Assembly (NCBI RefSeq): GCF_001039355.2
Contig: NW_019774291.1
Coordinates: forward strand, 14,264-60,567
Reading direction: 5' to 3'
DNA length: 46,304 nt
Source of the DNA: Lingula anatina
Taxonomy: Eukaryota > Brachiopoda > Lingulata > Lingulida > Lingulidae
Shown here: in pieces, positions 1 through 11,246 of the stretch
Layout of the letters: each line of letters starts with the position of its first letter
Position numbering within the stretch: position 1 is the first letter of the stretch
Notes under the pieces: generated by a model
Database searches by the model: none
Seen by the model: only the letters and a program-made list of their open reading frames with translations
Told to the model about the DNA's origin: nothing
Position numbers and translations under genes: made by a program

Positions 1-269
1 TTTTGTGGGGGGGGGGGGGGGGAGGGGGAGGGGAGGAGGGGGGATCTTTTTGCCCAATCTAAAGTTTTAAGACAGGACCATAAAATGAGACAAAATAAGG
101 TCTTTTTATGCATTCAGCCATCTAACTGTAAGCTTTCATACTACATTGTATGCCTAATCGATTTAATTAGCAGTACTATACTTGAAGAAAAACTGCTTTA
201 GGCCTCCATGCCACATGAATGTGTCCACTTGTGTGGTTCTTCAACAAAGCAATGAATAGACCAACGTAC
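1..269. other. CPT1 intron 7 (partial) with a G-rich tract at the window edge
   Basis: Intron sequence downstream of CPT1 exon 7. Bases 7-44 are almost pure G with single A interruptions, followed by ordinary AT-rich DNA. No coding signal was seen in the remainder. Confidence 0.6.
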
Positions 270-3200
270 CTGACAGTAGAGCAGGCTTTCCCATACTGCG
301 CCATGCAGAGTGGAATTGTACCACGAATGACAAGTGGCTCCACCTGTTCACGGTCAATTTTCTGCTTCAAGTCTGCAAAGTGAAATGCAGCCACTGCAGC
401 CCTGTTCAAGACAAAAATAATGATTACAACTGATACAATAAACTAATATTTACAATAAATAAATATTAACAGAGGAAAGGACCCTAGCACTACTTGTAAC
501 AAGAAAAGTGAAAAAATAACAATTTTTGTCACCATTTTATCCAAAGCAACTATAGAAATTATCGATGATGAATTTGATCTATCATGGAAATCCCATCATC
601 TTACCACAATTTTTTCAACACAAAAGTCACAATTAATGCAATATTTACTTACCTTGCTGACTGTTTGTCTGTAGGGCACCAGTAGCTTTGGTCCAATATG
701 TAGTAATTGCTGTTGATAGACAAGGAGCTTCTGCCACTGAGGTACACATACTTATTCCTGTAGTGTAAAATGAAATACAATATGTTTTCACCACAGCTTC
801 ATTTGTCCTATCACCACTGAATGGAAAAGACCACTACAATCCATTCATCAATTCAGCCAGAAAACAAGCAAGCAGTGACCAAATATGAAGAAATTTGAAG
901 AAATATGAAGAAAAAAGAAGCACACAAAATATTCTTCAAAACAATATTTTCTATTGAATTCTGCAATTCCCCTTTCCAGACACAAAATCACACACCTAAC
1001 AAAGTCAGTATTTGCATCACTTGTTATTTACTCCTTTGTAGAGTTGCATGCACTTAACATTCTATGTGAGATTTAATGCATATGGTGATTACTCAATCTT
1101 TTCAATGGGGAAAAATTGTGAATTTTACAGACACTGTATTTCTTTAATCATAATTTCTTATAATTAAAACCTTCATATTGAGTGGTAACAACAAAATTCA
1201 AAAGCAGGCTACTCTGGAGTTGTACTGTATGCAGTACAAGTACTACAAATGCTACATAAAAATAAAATTTTTGTGATTATAAAATCATGAACCTGCAAGT
1301 TTGATCATTTTTGCCCAATGAAAAGATCGAGTAATAACTGTACATAATTTTGCCAAATATGAGTGTCAAACTTCTTCACTTATACTGTTAAGCATAATCC
1401 TAATATATACTAATTTAAAACATCACTTACAGAAATACCAAAGAGCATCACTTCTTCTCTTTAAGCACATCTGGGTATATTTAGTAAGCATGAATGAAAT
1501 CTGATTTGATCATTAAACTTAGGTTGACCAAGGAGTTATAACTCCTTGGGTTGACAAAAGTCACTTTTGATACAAAAGAAAGTTGAGCTTTCTCTGTGAG
1601 ATTAATGTCTGTATTGGAGGATGTCTTTAATAACATATTATTTGGAAACCTGGTTTTATTCATAATGAAACTGTAAATACCAGTATTCCCTCTATTTTAA
1701 GCTTCTTTCACACGTACAGCATTAAATGTGCTTGCTTGTAACCCAAAAGCAGAAACAGTATGACTTTGGGACCATTCCCACAGATTTTTGGATCGATCTA
1801 TCTCCCTGGAGAGTCTCACTATAATTTCTGTCAACGTAATAATTAAATAATTTAATCCGGCTTAAATGTCTGGGGGTAATTATCTTTACCCTCTAGCTGA
1901 TTCTGTAGGCCTGACAGACATTTTAGCAGGTTAGTTGAGAGCTATTTAGTGAGACTCCCCAGGGAGTTAGACCGATCCAGATGGATCGATCTAGGCATGG
2001 GAACCCAGTCTTAGAGACTACATAGTCAGCACCCTGCTATGTGAATGCTTACCACCAGTCAGTGACCCAGTTGTCTGCCCACCAGGATTTAAGAATCAGA
2101 GTGTGCTGAAGTTTCTTACCGATGCCTTTCTCAAACTCCTGCAACAAATAGGATGCATGAAGCCTTATCATCATTGTTAATGTTTGCATGCAAAAGCCAA
2201 GTTAGATACATGTGCATGCACAAGCATGTCCACACACTTAGTTTATGTCCAGTTACTTTGATTGCAATTTGAAGATAAAATGTGCTTCTGATCACTTACC
2301 TGTCATATACATGTTGCATATACCTGGGAGATGAGCAGTTAAGATAATTACTGACCGCAATTAATCAAAGATGACTAGAGGCCAGGCCTTTGTTTTGGCA
2401 ACATGCCACTTACCTGAAATTATCCTATGTCCTGGTTCAGAGATTAACAGTAAAGATTATTTAGGTCAAATTATATTCATAGATGGAGGTGATATAGAAG
2501 TAACTTTTCTCCGAGCAAAGGACAAGTCAAAAACACTATTTGCCTTTCCTTCTCAAGAAGACAGCGTGGATTTCCAATGACCAAATTATCAAACTTTTAC
2601 CATTCCCTGTGATGGACCAACGCCAGAGATACAAATTCTCTGTTGATCTTAATGTGTCAGAATAAAAACAAACTGTTTAAACTTTAGCATGAAAAAAAAA
2701 AGACTTTTAAAATGTAGATATTCTGAATGAGCATTCAACACAGCATTTTAAACAATGACTTTATCAGAACGCAAGGAATCTCTTATTCCTGAAAGTGTAC
2801 ACTGTAGTTGATTTTTGTAATTTGAAATAGCTCACAAAAATATTTGAGTTGACGTCAAAAATAACTTTCTATTATGTATGTATTTAGTAAATAGTTAACT
2901 TTAACCATGAATCAATGATTAATTGGACTTTTTTAATGGCTTCTGTGTAAGTTTTGCACTGTGGACAAATTTTCCGTCCGTAATTTTCCGTCCGTAATCT
3001 GACATGATTTTTTAAACTTCAAAATTTCATAACAAAAAAATTTTTTTTTCAATAACCTTTTACATTTCTAGTAACTAAAATAATGAAATTGTCATGTCAA
3101 TGCAGTTTTATCTTTAAAAAGCCACAAACAGAGAAGAGTTTTGAAGTTGAAGTTGATTAATAAAAACGCTTGTCCATTTTTTTCCGTCCGTAATGGTGAT

Positions 3201-4120
3201 CAATAACCAATATTTCTCAAAAACTAATAAATGTTATTTCAAGTTTTTTGGTCACAAGTTTAGGCTTGCACTAATCAATATTCCTGCCAAATTTGAACAA
3301 TGTATGTATTATAGTTTTTGTAGAATTTATTTTTAAAGTGTCAAAATTCCGTCCGTAATGTAAAATGAATACCACGGAATGCCCCAGAAACAAATGAGAG
3401 AGGAAGCTTCATATAATACATATTAATAAAAATCACTCCATCAGCACAAATTCAAACCTAAGCACTCTCCGGTGGCTAGACTATTTTGGCAGATTGCAAG
3501 CAGTGGAATAAGATCTCCATGCAATATGTCAGAAAAGACATAACCATTACATAACCAACCATTACATTACACCAGAAAAGACGTAACCATTACATTACAT
3601 AGCTGTTTGGTTCCACTTAGTGATTAATATCACTAAAATCAGTAACTAATACACCTTTAAGGTGTGATCAAAACCTGGGTCACTTTAACCAATTTTTAAA
3701 ATCACCAAGTTATAAAAAAGGTCAATTCTACTGAAATTCAATTTTTCTTGCACTTTAGTATATTTAATCCAACCAGCTTAAACTTACCTTTGCTGGAAAT
3801 TATCCAAAAGTCCAACCAATGCCAGGAAAATTCCCTGTTTTACTTTATAATGCAATTTCAGTTGCATTCCTTCATTTTGACTACACACATTTTAAAATTT
3901 ACCTTTGACTGCTCCTTCAGCTTCTGGATCTCCTCAGAATGTTCCCCGTACAATGGTTTCAGCGATGCAATCAGATCCTTGAGGGACTTCTTCAGTGGAG
4001 GCACTGGCATTCTGGGTAAACTCCTCTGGCAGCTGTATAGAGATGGGTGCCTGCCACTGACCAGGCGCACAATCACAGCCCAGAATATAGTGGAGTAGGA
4101 CTGGGTTCTTGGAGGTTGGT
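270..4120 (-). CDS. CPT1: CPT1 exons 4-7: start of the cytosolic acyltransferase domain
   Basis: Exon 4 (3903-4120) encodes the loop SGRHPSLYSCQ and the proline-rich SLPRMPVPPL that opens the carnitine/choline acyltransferase fold. Exon 5 (2053-2138) encodes KSWWADNWVTDWW, a signature of long-chain CPTs. Exon 6 (653-757) contains YVYLSGRSSLSINSNYY, and exon 7 (270-401) contains IDREQVEPLVIRGTIPLCM. Exon 7 ends in phase 2 at donor CAG|GTACGT, so at least one more exon lies to the left. The overlapping open frame on the same strand at 3934-4131 is a shadow of exon 4. Confidence 0.93.
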
Positions 4121-6874
4121 CTATAAAGCAAGATGAGGTTTAAAAGTGCTTTTTAAAATAATCAAACTTCAAGTTGGAACAACTTTTCATGAGTCCTATT
4201 TACAGATTATTTAGAAAAATTATCAAAGAGCAAAACTGATTGCTGAATGATGTCTACAATATTTAACAAACCTCACTAACTTAGGTAATAACTATAGAGT
4301 ATTATAGGGAATATGTATTTCAGGTATATAGATTTTTCTTAATGAACAAGCTGTTAAACCACATACACATCCATCCTCTGTATGCCAACAGTGCTCTTAG
4401 AGTGTATCTCCGCACATGTAGGAGGACAAAGAAGAATCCAGTCCCAGCAATACCAGATATCAAAAACACTCGCAGGTAGTAAGGAACATCTGGAAAAACA
4501 AAATTAATCCACCTCATCATAACAGTTTTTCTAATAAATACTTCTGAAATTGTTTCATAAGAAAATATTAATTAACATGTCCAGGATTTTTATAATCGAT
4601 GTTAATTTTTATTTTGTTTAAATACAAAATTATCAATTTTACTTTTTCATGTTCGGAATAAAGGACATTTTACAGGGTACAAAGTCTTGATAACTTTAAA
4701 GGAGACGAGTCACCTTAAACCACAACACAGACAGACAAAGTGGACTTTGATACACTCTTTTCTAAAATCATTGCAGGCCTTTCAGACCAAATTATTAAAA
4801 ACACAATGACAACAACAACATCCCCTTCACCAAACAAGAAAACTGTACAAGATTTCTAACCCACGGTGTTTGTAAATATGATATTTTACCATGTTAGAAT
4901 GTGTAAAATAAAATCAGTTCAAACATGAATATGAGTATCCAACTTAAAGGGTGAAACTTGCGACCCACAATGTCATTGTCAACAACCATTTATCGTTATG
5001 GTTCAAAAAGGTCTCGTGTATCCTAACAGTGCAGAAGCCCTTTAAATATTCTAATCAATATCTATGTAACTACTTGTGATAACCTTAAATTTAGTATCAA
5101 GCATGATAATTCATTATACACTACCTCAATTCACCATTTATAAATAACATAGTACAATCACCTGTACTTGAACTGTGGACTCCGTTACCCAAATATTGAT
5201 CAACTTCTAAAACCTAACCCATATCACATTTTTATTAAAATGATGTGATCCCTTTCAAACCCCTTCAATACAATGACATTTCCAGGGATGAGGCTTTTTG
5301 GCAATTGGCCGATAGTCGAAAAAAAATTCACAATGTTGTAAGCACCAACACCACAGCAAAAGTAAAAAAAAAATCTGCCAATAGTCGGAAAAATCTAATC
5401 CTTGCATTTCTCTTCACATTTATCCAACTATTATAAATGCAAAATTCCATATAATGTAAGCTTTGAAACAATTCCACACTGGAACATATGGTACTGGGTA
5501 GTAAATAGGATAATTCATTGTAGCAAAAATGATATAAAATTGACAATACACTAATTAAGACAGATAAGTAACAGTGGCACTTAATATAGACTATATGACA
5601 TCAAATGTGATGGTATCAGAAAAATCCTATAGAGAAATGGAAGATGGACATCAAGGAAGTATAATTAAATACAAAATCTCTGCCTGTTCAACTATTCCTC
5701 TCCTATTATAATGACAAGATGAAATGCAATCTGAACAGTAATCCAAGAACAGGAAACCGTCCTACATATATTAAAATAACATCTCATCATAGGAAATCCC
5801 ATGTACTGTATACTGCAAAACATCTGTAAATTAACAAGGAAGTTAAGTATATCTTCCTTTCTTTGAAAGATGGCTAATTTCAAAATGTACAATTGATCTG
5901 AGCTGGATTTTGTGTCAATTGATAGTCCAATATGATAAGATAGAAGATATGTATACCAGATATCATCCCATATATACATGTATGTACCTTATTACAACTG
6001 ATAACCACAGATATGGCAAATATTGGTCAACTCTAATTAATTATTACATGAATGACATAGATGTTATATACACTAATTAATCATTACACGAATGACATAG
6101 ATATGTTATATCACAATATTCCAAAAAGACAATTATAAATTTTCCATAAAGGCGATTCTTTTAATAATCACAACTTATCCCACCACCATCCCAATGCTTA
6201 CCTTCATGAAGACCTAGCAAACCCCCAAATCTCCACAACAAGCTTGTGACTGGCTTCAGGAATTCAGGGTCATAAATAAGACCTGTTGAAAGAACAGCTA
6301 CGGATCCACCAAGGTTCCACAATGAGGTTGGCCACAGGCCATTCTTTATTTGGTTTCTAAAGGGAAAGAAAGATACATGTAATTGCACTTTAAAATAAAT
6401 ATACACTGCCCATGTACAAGTACTAGTATACATGTACTCTGTGGGTATAGAAACCTTTCCTTATGTTTTTCCCATATATATACTGTATGTAATCAATGAT
6501 GCTTATTAATTTATTTCAAGCAGGCTCTCTTGTCAATTTGAACAAGTTCTAAAAATCACATATTTACCGGTAACTACCTTTAATTATTATACCAGACTAG
6601 ATCTATACAACCACAGTTTAAAAAGTATTAAAAGTATTTTGTAACAAATTGTGATCTACATGTGACTTCCTTCATAGACTTGCATGTATATCAGTATGAT
6701 CAATTGTACATGTATCAATAATTATATGGATTTGTCAGTCTATAGTTACCTAATTCGATAAAAACTTCGAACAGTTGATCTGCGAAATGCAACCAAAAAA
6801 TCCCTTGTCGTGTCTCTCCCCTCTTCTATGTCATGAACCCTTGGTTTTAAAACTGCGCTTCTCGCTTCAGCCAT
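270..6874 (-). CDS. CPT1: Carnitine O-palmitoyltransferase 1 (CPT1), N-terminal 314 codons, partial
   Basis: CPT1 is the outer-mitochondrial-membrane enzyme that transfers long-chain acyl groups from CoA to carnitine, the committed step of fatty-acid entry into mitochondria. Seven coding exons on the minus strand: 6750-6874, 6202-6356, 4367-4489, 3903-4120, 2053-2138, 653-757, 270-401 (944 nt). All junctions are GT-AG and the phases agree. Recognised stretches in order: MAEA start, FRNQIKNG-like basic segment, YRGWM after the second membrane segment, SGRHPSLYSCQRSLPRMPVP, LILKSWWADNWVTDWW, INSNYY, and REQVEPLVIRGTIPLCMAQ, each matching the CPT1 order (human [51 protein letters not shown]). 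The catalytic histidine and the rest of the acyltransferase domain lie left of the window. The family identity is very secure; the paralogue is not resolved. Confidence 0.95.
1767..2012. mobile_element. MITE-like inverted-repeat element, copy 1 (CPT1 intron 5)
   Basis: The left end reads ATTCCCA...GGATCGATCTA...CTCCCTGGAGAGTCTCACTA. The right end is its near reverse complement (TAGTGAGACTCCCCAGGGAG...GGATCGATCTAG...TGGGAA), giving imperfect terminal inverted repeats of roughly 55 bp around a non-coding centre. A second copy of the same architecture lies at 17763-17992. The target-site duplication is not clear. No transposase is encoded, so this is a non-autonomous element; the superfamily is not determined. 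Confidence 0.75.
2371..2701 (+). pseudogene. Decayed 3' end of a dispersed or retrocopied gene, with frameshift and A-tract
   Basis: A plus-strand open stretch (2371-2577) reads ...DYLGQIIFIDGGDIEVTFLR... and then ...FAFPSQEDSVDF, followed by a stop. Moving one base to the next frame continues the protein as DQIIKLLPFPVMDQRQRYKF and VDLNVSE before TAA at 2663-2665. This style of C-terminal segment (GQI-x-V/I-D, V-x-FLR, F-x-FP-x-EDV, KLP) recurs in uncharacterised, transposon-associated proteins of invertebrates; that statement is from memory. An AATAAA overlaps the end (2661-2666) and a run of ten A follows at 2692-2701, as expected of a retroposed 3' end. It lies antisense in CPT1 intron 4. 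The parent gene is not identified. Confidence 0.55.
2974..3358. repeat. Four dispersed copies of CCGTCCGTAA in 385 bp
   Basis: The ten-base word CCGTCCGTAA occurs at 2974, 2988, 3184 and 3349, always preceded by T or A tracts and all in the same orientation, inside CPT1 intron 4. The DNA between is AT-rich and non-coding. It may be an eroded repetitive element with internal direct repeats; no ends or coding capacity were seen. Confidence 0.5.
4367..6874 (-). CDS. CPT1: CPT1 exons 1-3: N-terminal regulatory tail and two membrane segments
   Basis: Exon 1 (6750-6874) starts at ATG 6874 in the context GCGAGGAATGG and ends in phase 2. It encodes a charged cytosolic tail that begins M-A-E-A-R; Glu3, required for malonyl-CoA inhibition in rat CPT1A, is kept, but His5 is Arg. 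Exon 2 (6202-6356) carries a basic NQIKNG segment followed by the first, weakly hydrophobic, membrane stretch (about residues 53-75). Exon 3 (4367-4489) holds a clear second membrane helix with FLISGIAGTGFFFVLLH and then basic residues (VRRY). The exon 3 donor is ATG-T|GTATGT and joins AC of exon 4 to make Tyr. A splice acceptor just upstream of the ATG (CACCTGTAG|GCGAGG, about 6882) would allow a 5'UTR intron. Confidence 0.9.
4490..6201. other. CPT1 intron 2 (about 1.7 kb), no genes
   Basis: AT-rich intron. It contains a local duplication of about 48 bp around 6035-6115 (the ATTAAT.ATTACA.GAATGACATAGAT unit occurs twice). The short open frames on either strand show no recognisable protein. 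Confidence 0.6.
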
Positions 6875-7000
6875 TCCTCGCCTACAGGTGGTGAAATAAA
6901 CTGCTGTTTACTAAACAGGCCGCTCGATCATCCTTCCCGCTAAGTGAGCTTGATACAAATCATGCAAGGAAATCCCTGTTGTTGATGTATGTCATTTGAC
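6875..7000 (-). promoter_or_regulatory. CPT1 5' region and probable promoter
   Basis: Sequence immediately upstream of the CPT1 ATG, with several CpG dinucleotides (GGCCGCTCGATC, CCCGCTAAG) in otherwise AT-rich DNA. No TATA box is evident at a sensible distance. The transcription start is not determined; a 5'UTR intron acceptor may lie at about 6882. The remaining intergenic DNA to about 7790 holds nothing recognisable. Confidence 0.4.
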
Positions 7001-7808
7001 TTCGAAATCTCAGAAATAATAATTCAAGTTCACAATGCAAATTTAGCTTTAAATCCAATTTATGAAATTGCTCTTTGAATGAATTATTGTAGTGGAAACT
7101 AATGCTTAAAAGACAAGCAACTCAGCGGTCCAAAGTCCATCTCAAAGAGAACAGAATATCAATCACTTATATAAATAATCAGTCTCAACTATCAAAATGA
7201 GGAAATGTTTAGCGCTGTCGACTGCTGCCCTCTACCGATAAAAGTGGCATACTACATGGATAATGAACTACATTTAAATCTGAGATGGAAATTGATTTAG
7301 TTACAAATCTATGAAATACTCTGTATTCAAGCCCCTTTTAGACCGTCCACAGTGGGGGTCGGTATCTACTTAAACAATTTTGGTATGTTAAAACAGTTTT
7401 TGATCTCAAAACTTAAATAAAATATAACCATGGCAATATTCGGCTCAGACCTGTCCCAGAGAAATTTAGAGGCAATCTGAATGATTTTCCAATAATAAAG
7501 TTAGCATTTATCTTGAAAATTAAAGCAAAACATTTAAAATTGACAGAATGATCCATCTTATGTAGTTGTTAGCTTCATCGAACAAGCAATCAAAGAGTCT
7601 GATGAATTTACCTTTTTTAAAGTCAAAAACTTTTAAGATGTAAAAGCAAAAAGAGTCTATCTTTACTTTTTTTTCACACTTTGGAGTTGGGTGATGGTCT
7701 GTTTTTATTTAAATAACTTAAAGTATAGTTACTCTGAAGATTTTATTTAGTATGTCATGAATAAGCTGAACAAAATACCAATGATCGACACAAGGAGTGT
7801 GGAAACAG

Positions 7809-7814
7809 TTTATT
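7809..7814 (-). terminator. Candidate poly(A) signal for DIP2
   Basis: On the minus strand AATAAA is followed within about 30 bases by a GT-rich stretch (CTTGTGTCG), the arrangement of a cleavage and polyadenylation site. It would give DIP2 a 3'UTR of about 2.3 kb. Other AATAAA-like words occur nearer the stop codon, so the true end is uncertain. Confidence 0.35.
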
Positions 7815-10067
7815 TGGTTACACCAAACCATGATTATGTACAGATAAACAACTTCTTCTGGTAGCACTTTATATCTATATATGTATATATGTACTAGACC
7901 TTTCTCTTTCTAAACCAATGTCAGTTGCCACAATAATATTCTTTTCCCTCTCTTCATGCTGGCAGATTCATTTATCCATCAGCAATTCTGAGAAAAAACA
8001 CTGCATCAATAGTACATTATGTTTAAATTCCAACTATTAATTGGATAATAGAAACCCATTACATATTTGCTGTTAACTTCTTGTGACTCTAGTCTCTCTT
8101 TTTAGTCATTCTACAAAAATTACCTTATTCTCAGGTTTCAACTGAAGAAAATAATGAAGGCAGAGCCTCAATTTAAACATTGTATGCATGGTATATCCAT
8201 GGCACATTGTCTTGTCAATTTTAAACAAGCTACTTTTTCTGTATTAGATGCATTTGGCAATATATATTTTTACAAACAAATTTGCATTTGTATTTTTCAT
8301 ATGTAAATAAGTAGTTTTTACGTTCAGTTCTAAGAGTTTCCTTTAAAAATGTCTGCGTTTTGAGAGAAAAGAGTTCCTTTCTATGAACAAAATCTGCTTT
8401 GTATAAAACATCAGTGTAGCAGAATAACAATAGGAGCTAATTACAATGCTGTATTCTTTATATGTACATGATCAATTAAAAGAAACATTTTTCTATAGTT
8501 TACACTTTCATTGCACTGTGCAATATCTTTTACACACAAGCACATACATCTATAATCCTTTCTTAAATATCTTATATCACATAACAAGTTGAAACTTTGA
8601 CATGGAGATAATTTATATATGTATATAATGTGTATATCCAGCCACTAAATGATGCCAATGACATCAACACTGACTGGACAAAATGGCACACGTCCAGAGC
8701 TTGTAAGTGGAAATCAAATATAGGTTAGACTGATATAGCTTCAGTCTGAAAAAAAAAATTTAGCTAACTTGTTTTCAATCTGAGAAAAGCTGGTACTAAT
8801 TCAGCTTAAAAAAACTGTCAAGCCAATTTATATCAGTCCACCTTGTGGGTTTACTGGCAAAAGCTCAAAATGGCATTAAAAGACTTAACAACTTAACACT
8901 TGACTAAAGCCTGCTTCAAAGCAGGTAATGGTTTCCTTATTTGAGAGTAGGTGCTTGATAACCCTGAAGCTTTACAGAGACAATAGGCCTGGAGATTGAG
9001 CAGCAAGCCAAACACTCATACTTTAATATAATGTACACTAATCGGAGATAGTGGTATTTAACATGGTTTGTATGTAATAGAATCTGGCAGTTTTATAATC
9101 AGCTGTATAACAGCTGTAATGTTACATGTCCGTAACTGGAAGGTGAATAACATCCATTGTAAATGTTGCAGAATATACTGTATATTTCAGCTGCATTGAT
9201 ATTGGCAGAATATAGTATATTTATAAGCTGCATTGCCATTATACTGTGGTGTCCCATAACTGTGACTTTTAACTTGGTGTGACAGTCCACTTTGTTTACC
9301 GTTTGGTGTATTACAGTAACACAACCTTTCTGTAAATGACTAATGAATCTTGGAAAAGATCCTCATATTCATTTCACAATGACATACACGTTTCGCATTC
9401 CTTTGTATTCATCTTAAATTGTACAAGTGAATCAGTTGGAAATCTCTTATATTATGTGAGATAGAGTATTTGGATGTCTTACAGCCCACTTATAGAATAA
9501 TGTGTCAGCATGATGTCTGAGCATCCAATATACTATATAGGATAATATACAGAATACTCTTGTTCTGTATGGAGTCCACAAGCAAATTCAATCCATAAAG
9601 ATAACATGCTGCCCAGTATGGAGTCACGGGTCCATTTAAGGCTTTGAATTTCCCATGTGGTAACAGTCTATGGTATCCTTAAGCTTTATCTGGAATTCTC
9701 ATACTGTATACCATATAAATATATATGGTGTCTGTGCAGTGCTTGAATCTCCCACTTGGTCAGTATGTGGAATTCTCAATTGGTATTTCAAATTGTAAAT
9801 TGTTTTATCCTCGTGTATATGTTTGCTTTTACCTACCAGAAAGCACTCGCATAGTAAATGGTATACCAAGTCCTCACATACTATATGGTATACAATATCA
9901 TCATTGTGTGCATGTGGAATATCCCAAGTCCTCACATACTGTATAATATACCAAGTCCTCACATAGTGTATGGTATACCAAGTCCTCACATAGTATATGG
10001 TATACCAAGTCCTCACATAGTATATGGTATACCAAGTCCTCACATGGTATTTTGGTATACAAAGTCT
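7815..10067 (-). other. Probable DIP2 3' untranslated region
   Basis: Non-coding, AT-rich DNA downstream of the DIP2 stop and upstream of CPT1. The first 200 bases are the 27-bp minisatellite. A shorter imperfect duplication lies near 9168-9235 (GCAGAATATA...GCTGCATTG twice, about 39 bp apart). No separate gene was seen. The extent depends on which poly(A) signal is used. Confidence 0.45.
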
Positions 10068-10078
10068 TCACATATTAT
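9861..10078. repeat. 27-bp minisatellite overlapping the DIP2 stop codon
   Basis: The plus-strand core GTATACCAAGTCCTCACATA recurs with its starts at about 9946, 9973, 10000 and 10027 (27-bp period), a diverged unit at 10055, and more diverged units near 9861 and 9921. Each unit contains the palindrome GTATAC. The 10055 unit includes the DIP2 stop: on the minus strand AATATGTGAAGACTTTGTATAC (22 bases spanning Asn-Met-stop and onward) aligns with the repeat consensus. Since 27 is a multiple of three, the frames stay open on both strands, which explains the long open frames here. Confidence 0.9.
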
Positions 10079-11246
10079 ATGCCACATATATAGGATCAAG
10101 TTGGTCAGCCAGGAAGCCATCCCTGAGGTGCATCCTCTGTTTCTCTCCCCTGGAATTGATAGGCACCACCCCGGGGTCCACCACAACCACCACGCCCACA
10201 ATTAAATAGTGGTCTTCCAGTACAGCGTTTGTCACCAGGGGAACAAGGTCCAGAGCCTCATTCTCATTTCCGTCCAGTTCGACTACAACCACAAGGAGGT
10301 TGGTCCAGGTGAACACAGCACTGTTAAATAAAAATATTAAATGTTTTGTAAAAAGCATTTAAATTTAAACAACTTATAAATGGATTTCCTGTCAGCACTG
10401 AATTGCATAAAAACTGATACACATTTTTTTGGGTCACTGTAATGTCAAATCTTTAACAGGCAAAAAAAAAACAAAAAAAACTTAAAATGACACTGAACCT
10501 ATTCTCCCAGTTACTATCAATACTAATGCATTGTTAAGGTCTAAATATTAGTAATAAATCATATAACAAAGAAAAACATTAACACCACATAGTCCATCAC
10601 TGAACAATTACATACCAGTGCAAAACGACTTAATACAAGAATGTACTGATAATTCAAACAATGTCCAATGGGTATAAACATGATCCCACTCACCATTCAC
10701 AGATCTTCCTATGTGACCTGAGGACAGTGCTCTCTATGTCAATAGGATGGTACCTCATTCCACGCAGCATCACTGTCTCATCCAGAGCACCTACTATAAA
10801 CACAGCATCATGACGCTCTGAAATAAACAATAACAAATGATGCAGGGGCATTAATCCCTTCAGCCTGCAATGAAACATTCATCAGTAGGGACTTGTCCTG
10901 CATTCTTTTTTGAACTTATTCCATTAAGGCAGAAAAAAGTTTTATTTTTTTGAAAAATGATTCCACTTCATAAAACGAGCTATTCTTTGTGTAAGTTATG
11001 CTTTTTTTTTATGCCATTTTGAACAATTAACTTTACCAATAATAATAATAATACATCTTATCACAACTAACCTCCATCAGACTGTGTAAGTTCCGTTCTC
11101 CTCACAAAGCCAAGGAATCCCGTCCTTGCGTAGGTGGTCTGTGTGTCCCCAGTGACCAACCTGGCGTCAAAGTGATCAGCATGCAGGGACTCATCCCCGT
11201 ATATCGTGTAGTAACCACTGGCATTGTGAGGGGTGTTCACCCAGAT
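10068..11246 (-). CDS. DIP2: DIP2 exons 39-41: C-terminal end of domain 2
   Basis: Exons 11072-11246, 10694-10817 and 10068-10320. They encode NASGYYTIYGDESLHADHFD, YARTGFLGFVRRTEL, ALDETVMLRGMRYHPIDIE, AVFTWTNLLVVVVELDG and PINSRGEKQRMHLRDGFLAD, ending DPIYVAYNM and TGA. PINSRGEKQR fills the place of the A10 motif that carries the catalytic lysine in adenylate-forming enzymes; a lysine is present. The start of each exon is fixed by a polypyrimidine-AG acceptor and by phase. The stop lies inside the first degenerate minisatellite unit. Confidence 0.96.

Noticed and set aside
3934-4131. Minus-strand 65-codon frame overlapping CPT1 exon 4
   Set aside because: Alternate frame of the exon; the CPT1-like peptide is in the neighbouring frame.
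9946-10055. 27-bp direct repeats as a CRISPR array
   Set aside because: Repeats are contiguous without spacers and the window is an animal genome.
9858-10205. Plus-strand 115-codon frame with GIPSPHIVY repeats as a repeat-protein gene
   Set aside because: It is produced by the 27-bp minisatellite and then runs antisense through the DIP2 last exon.
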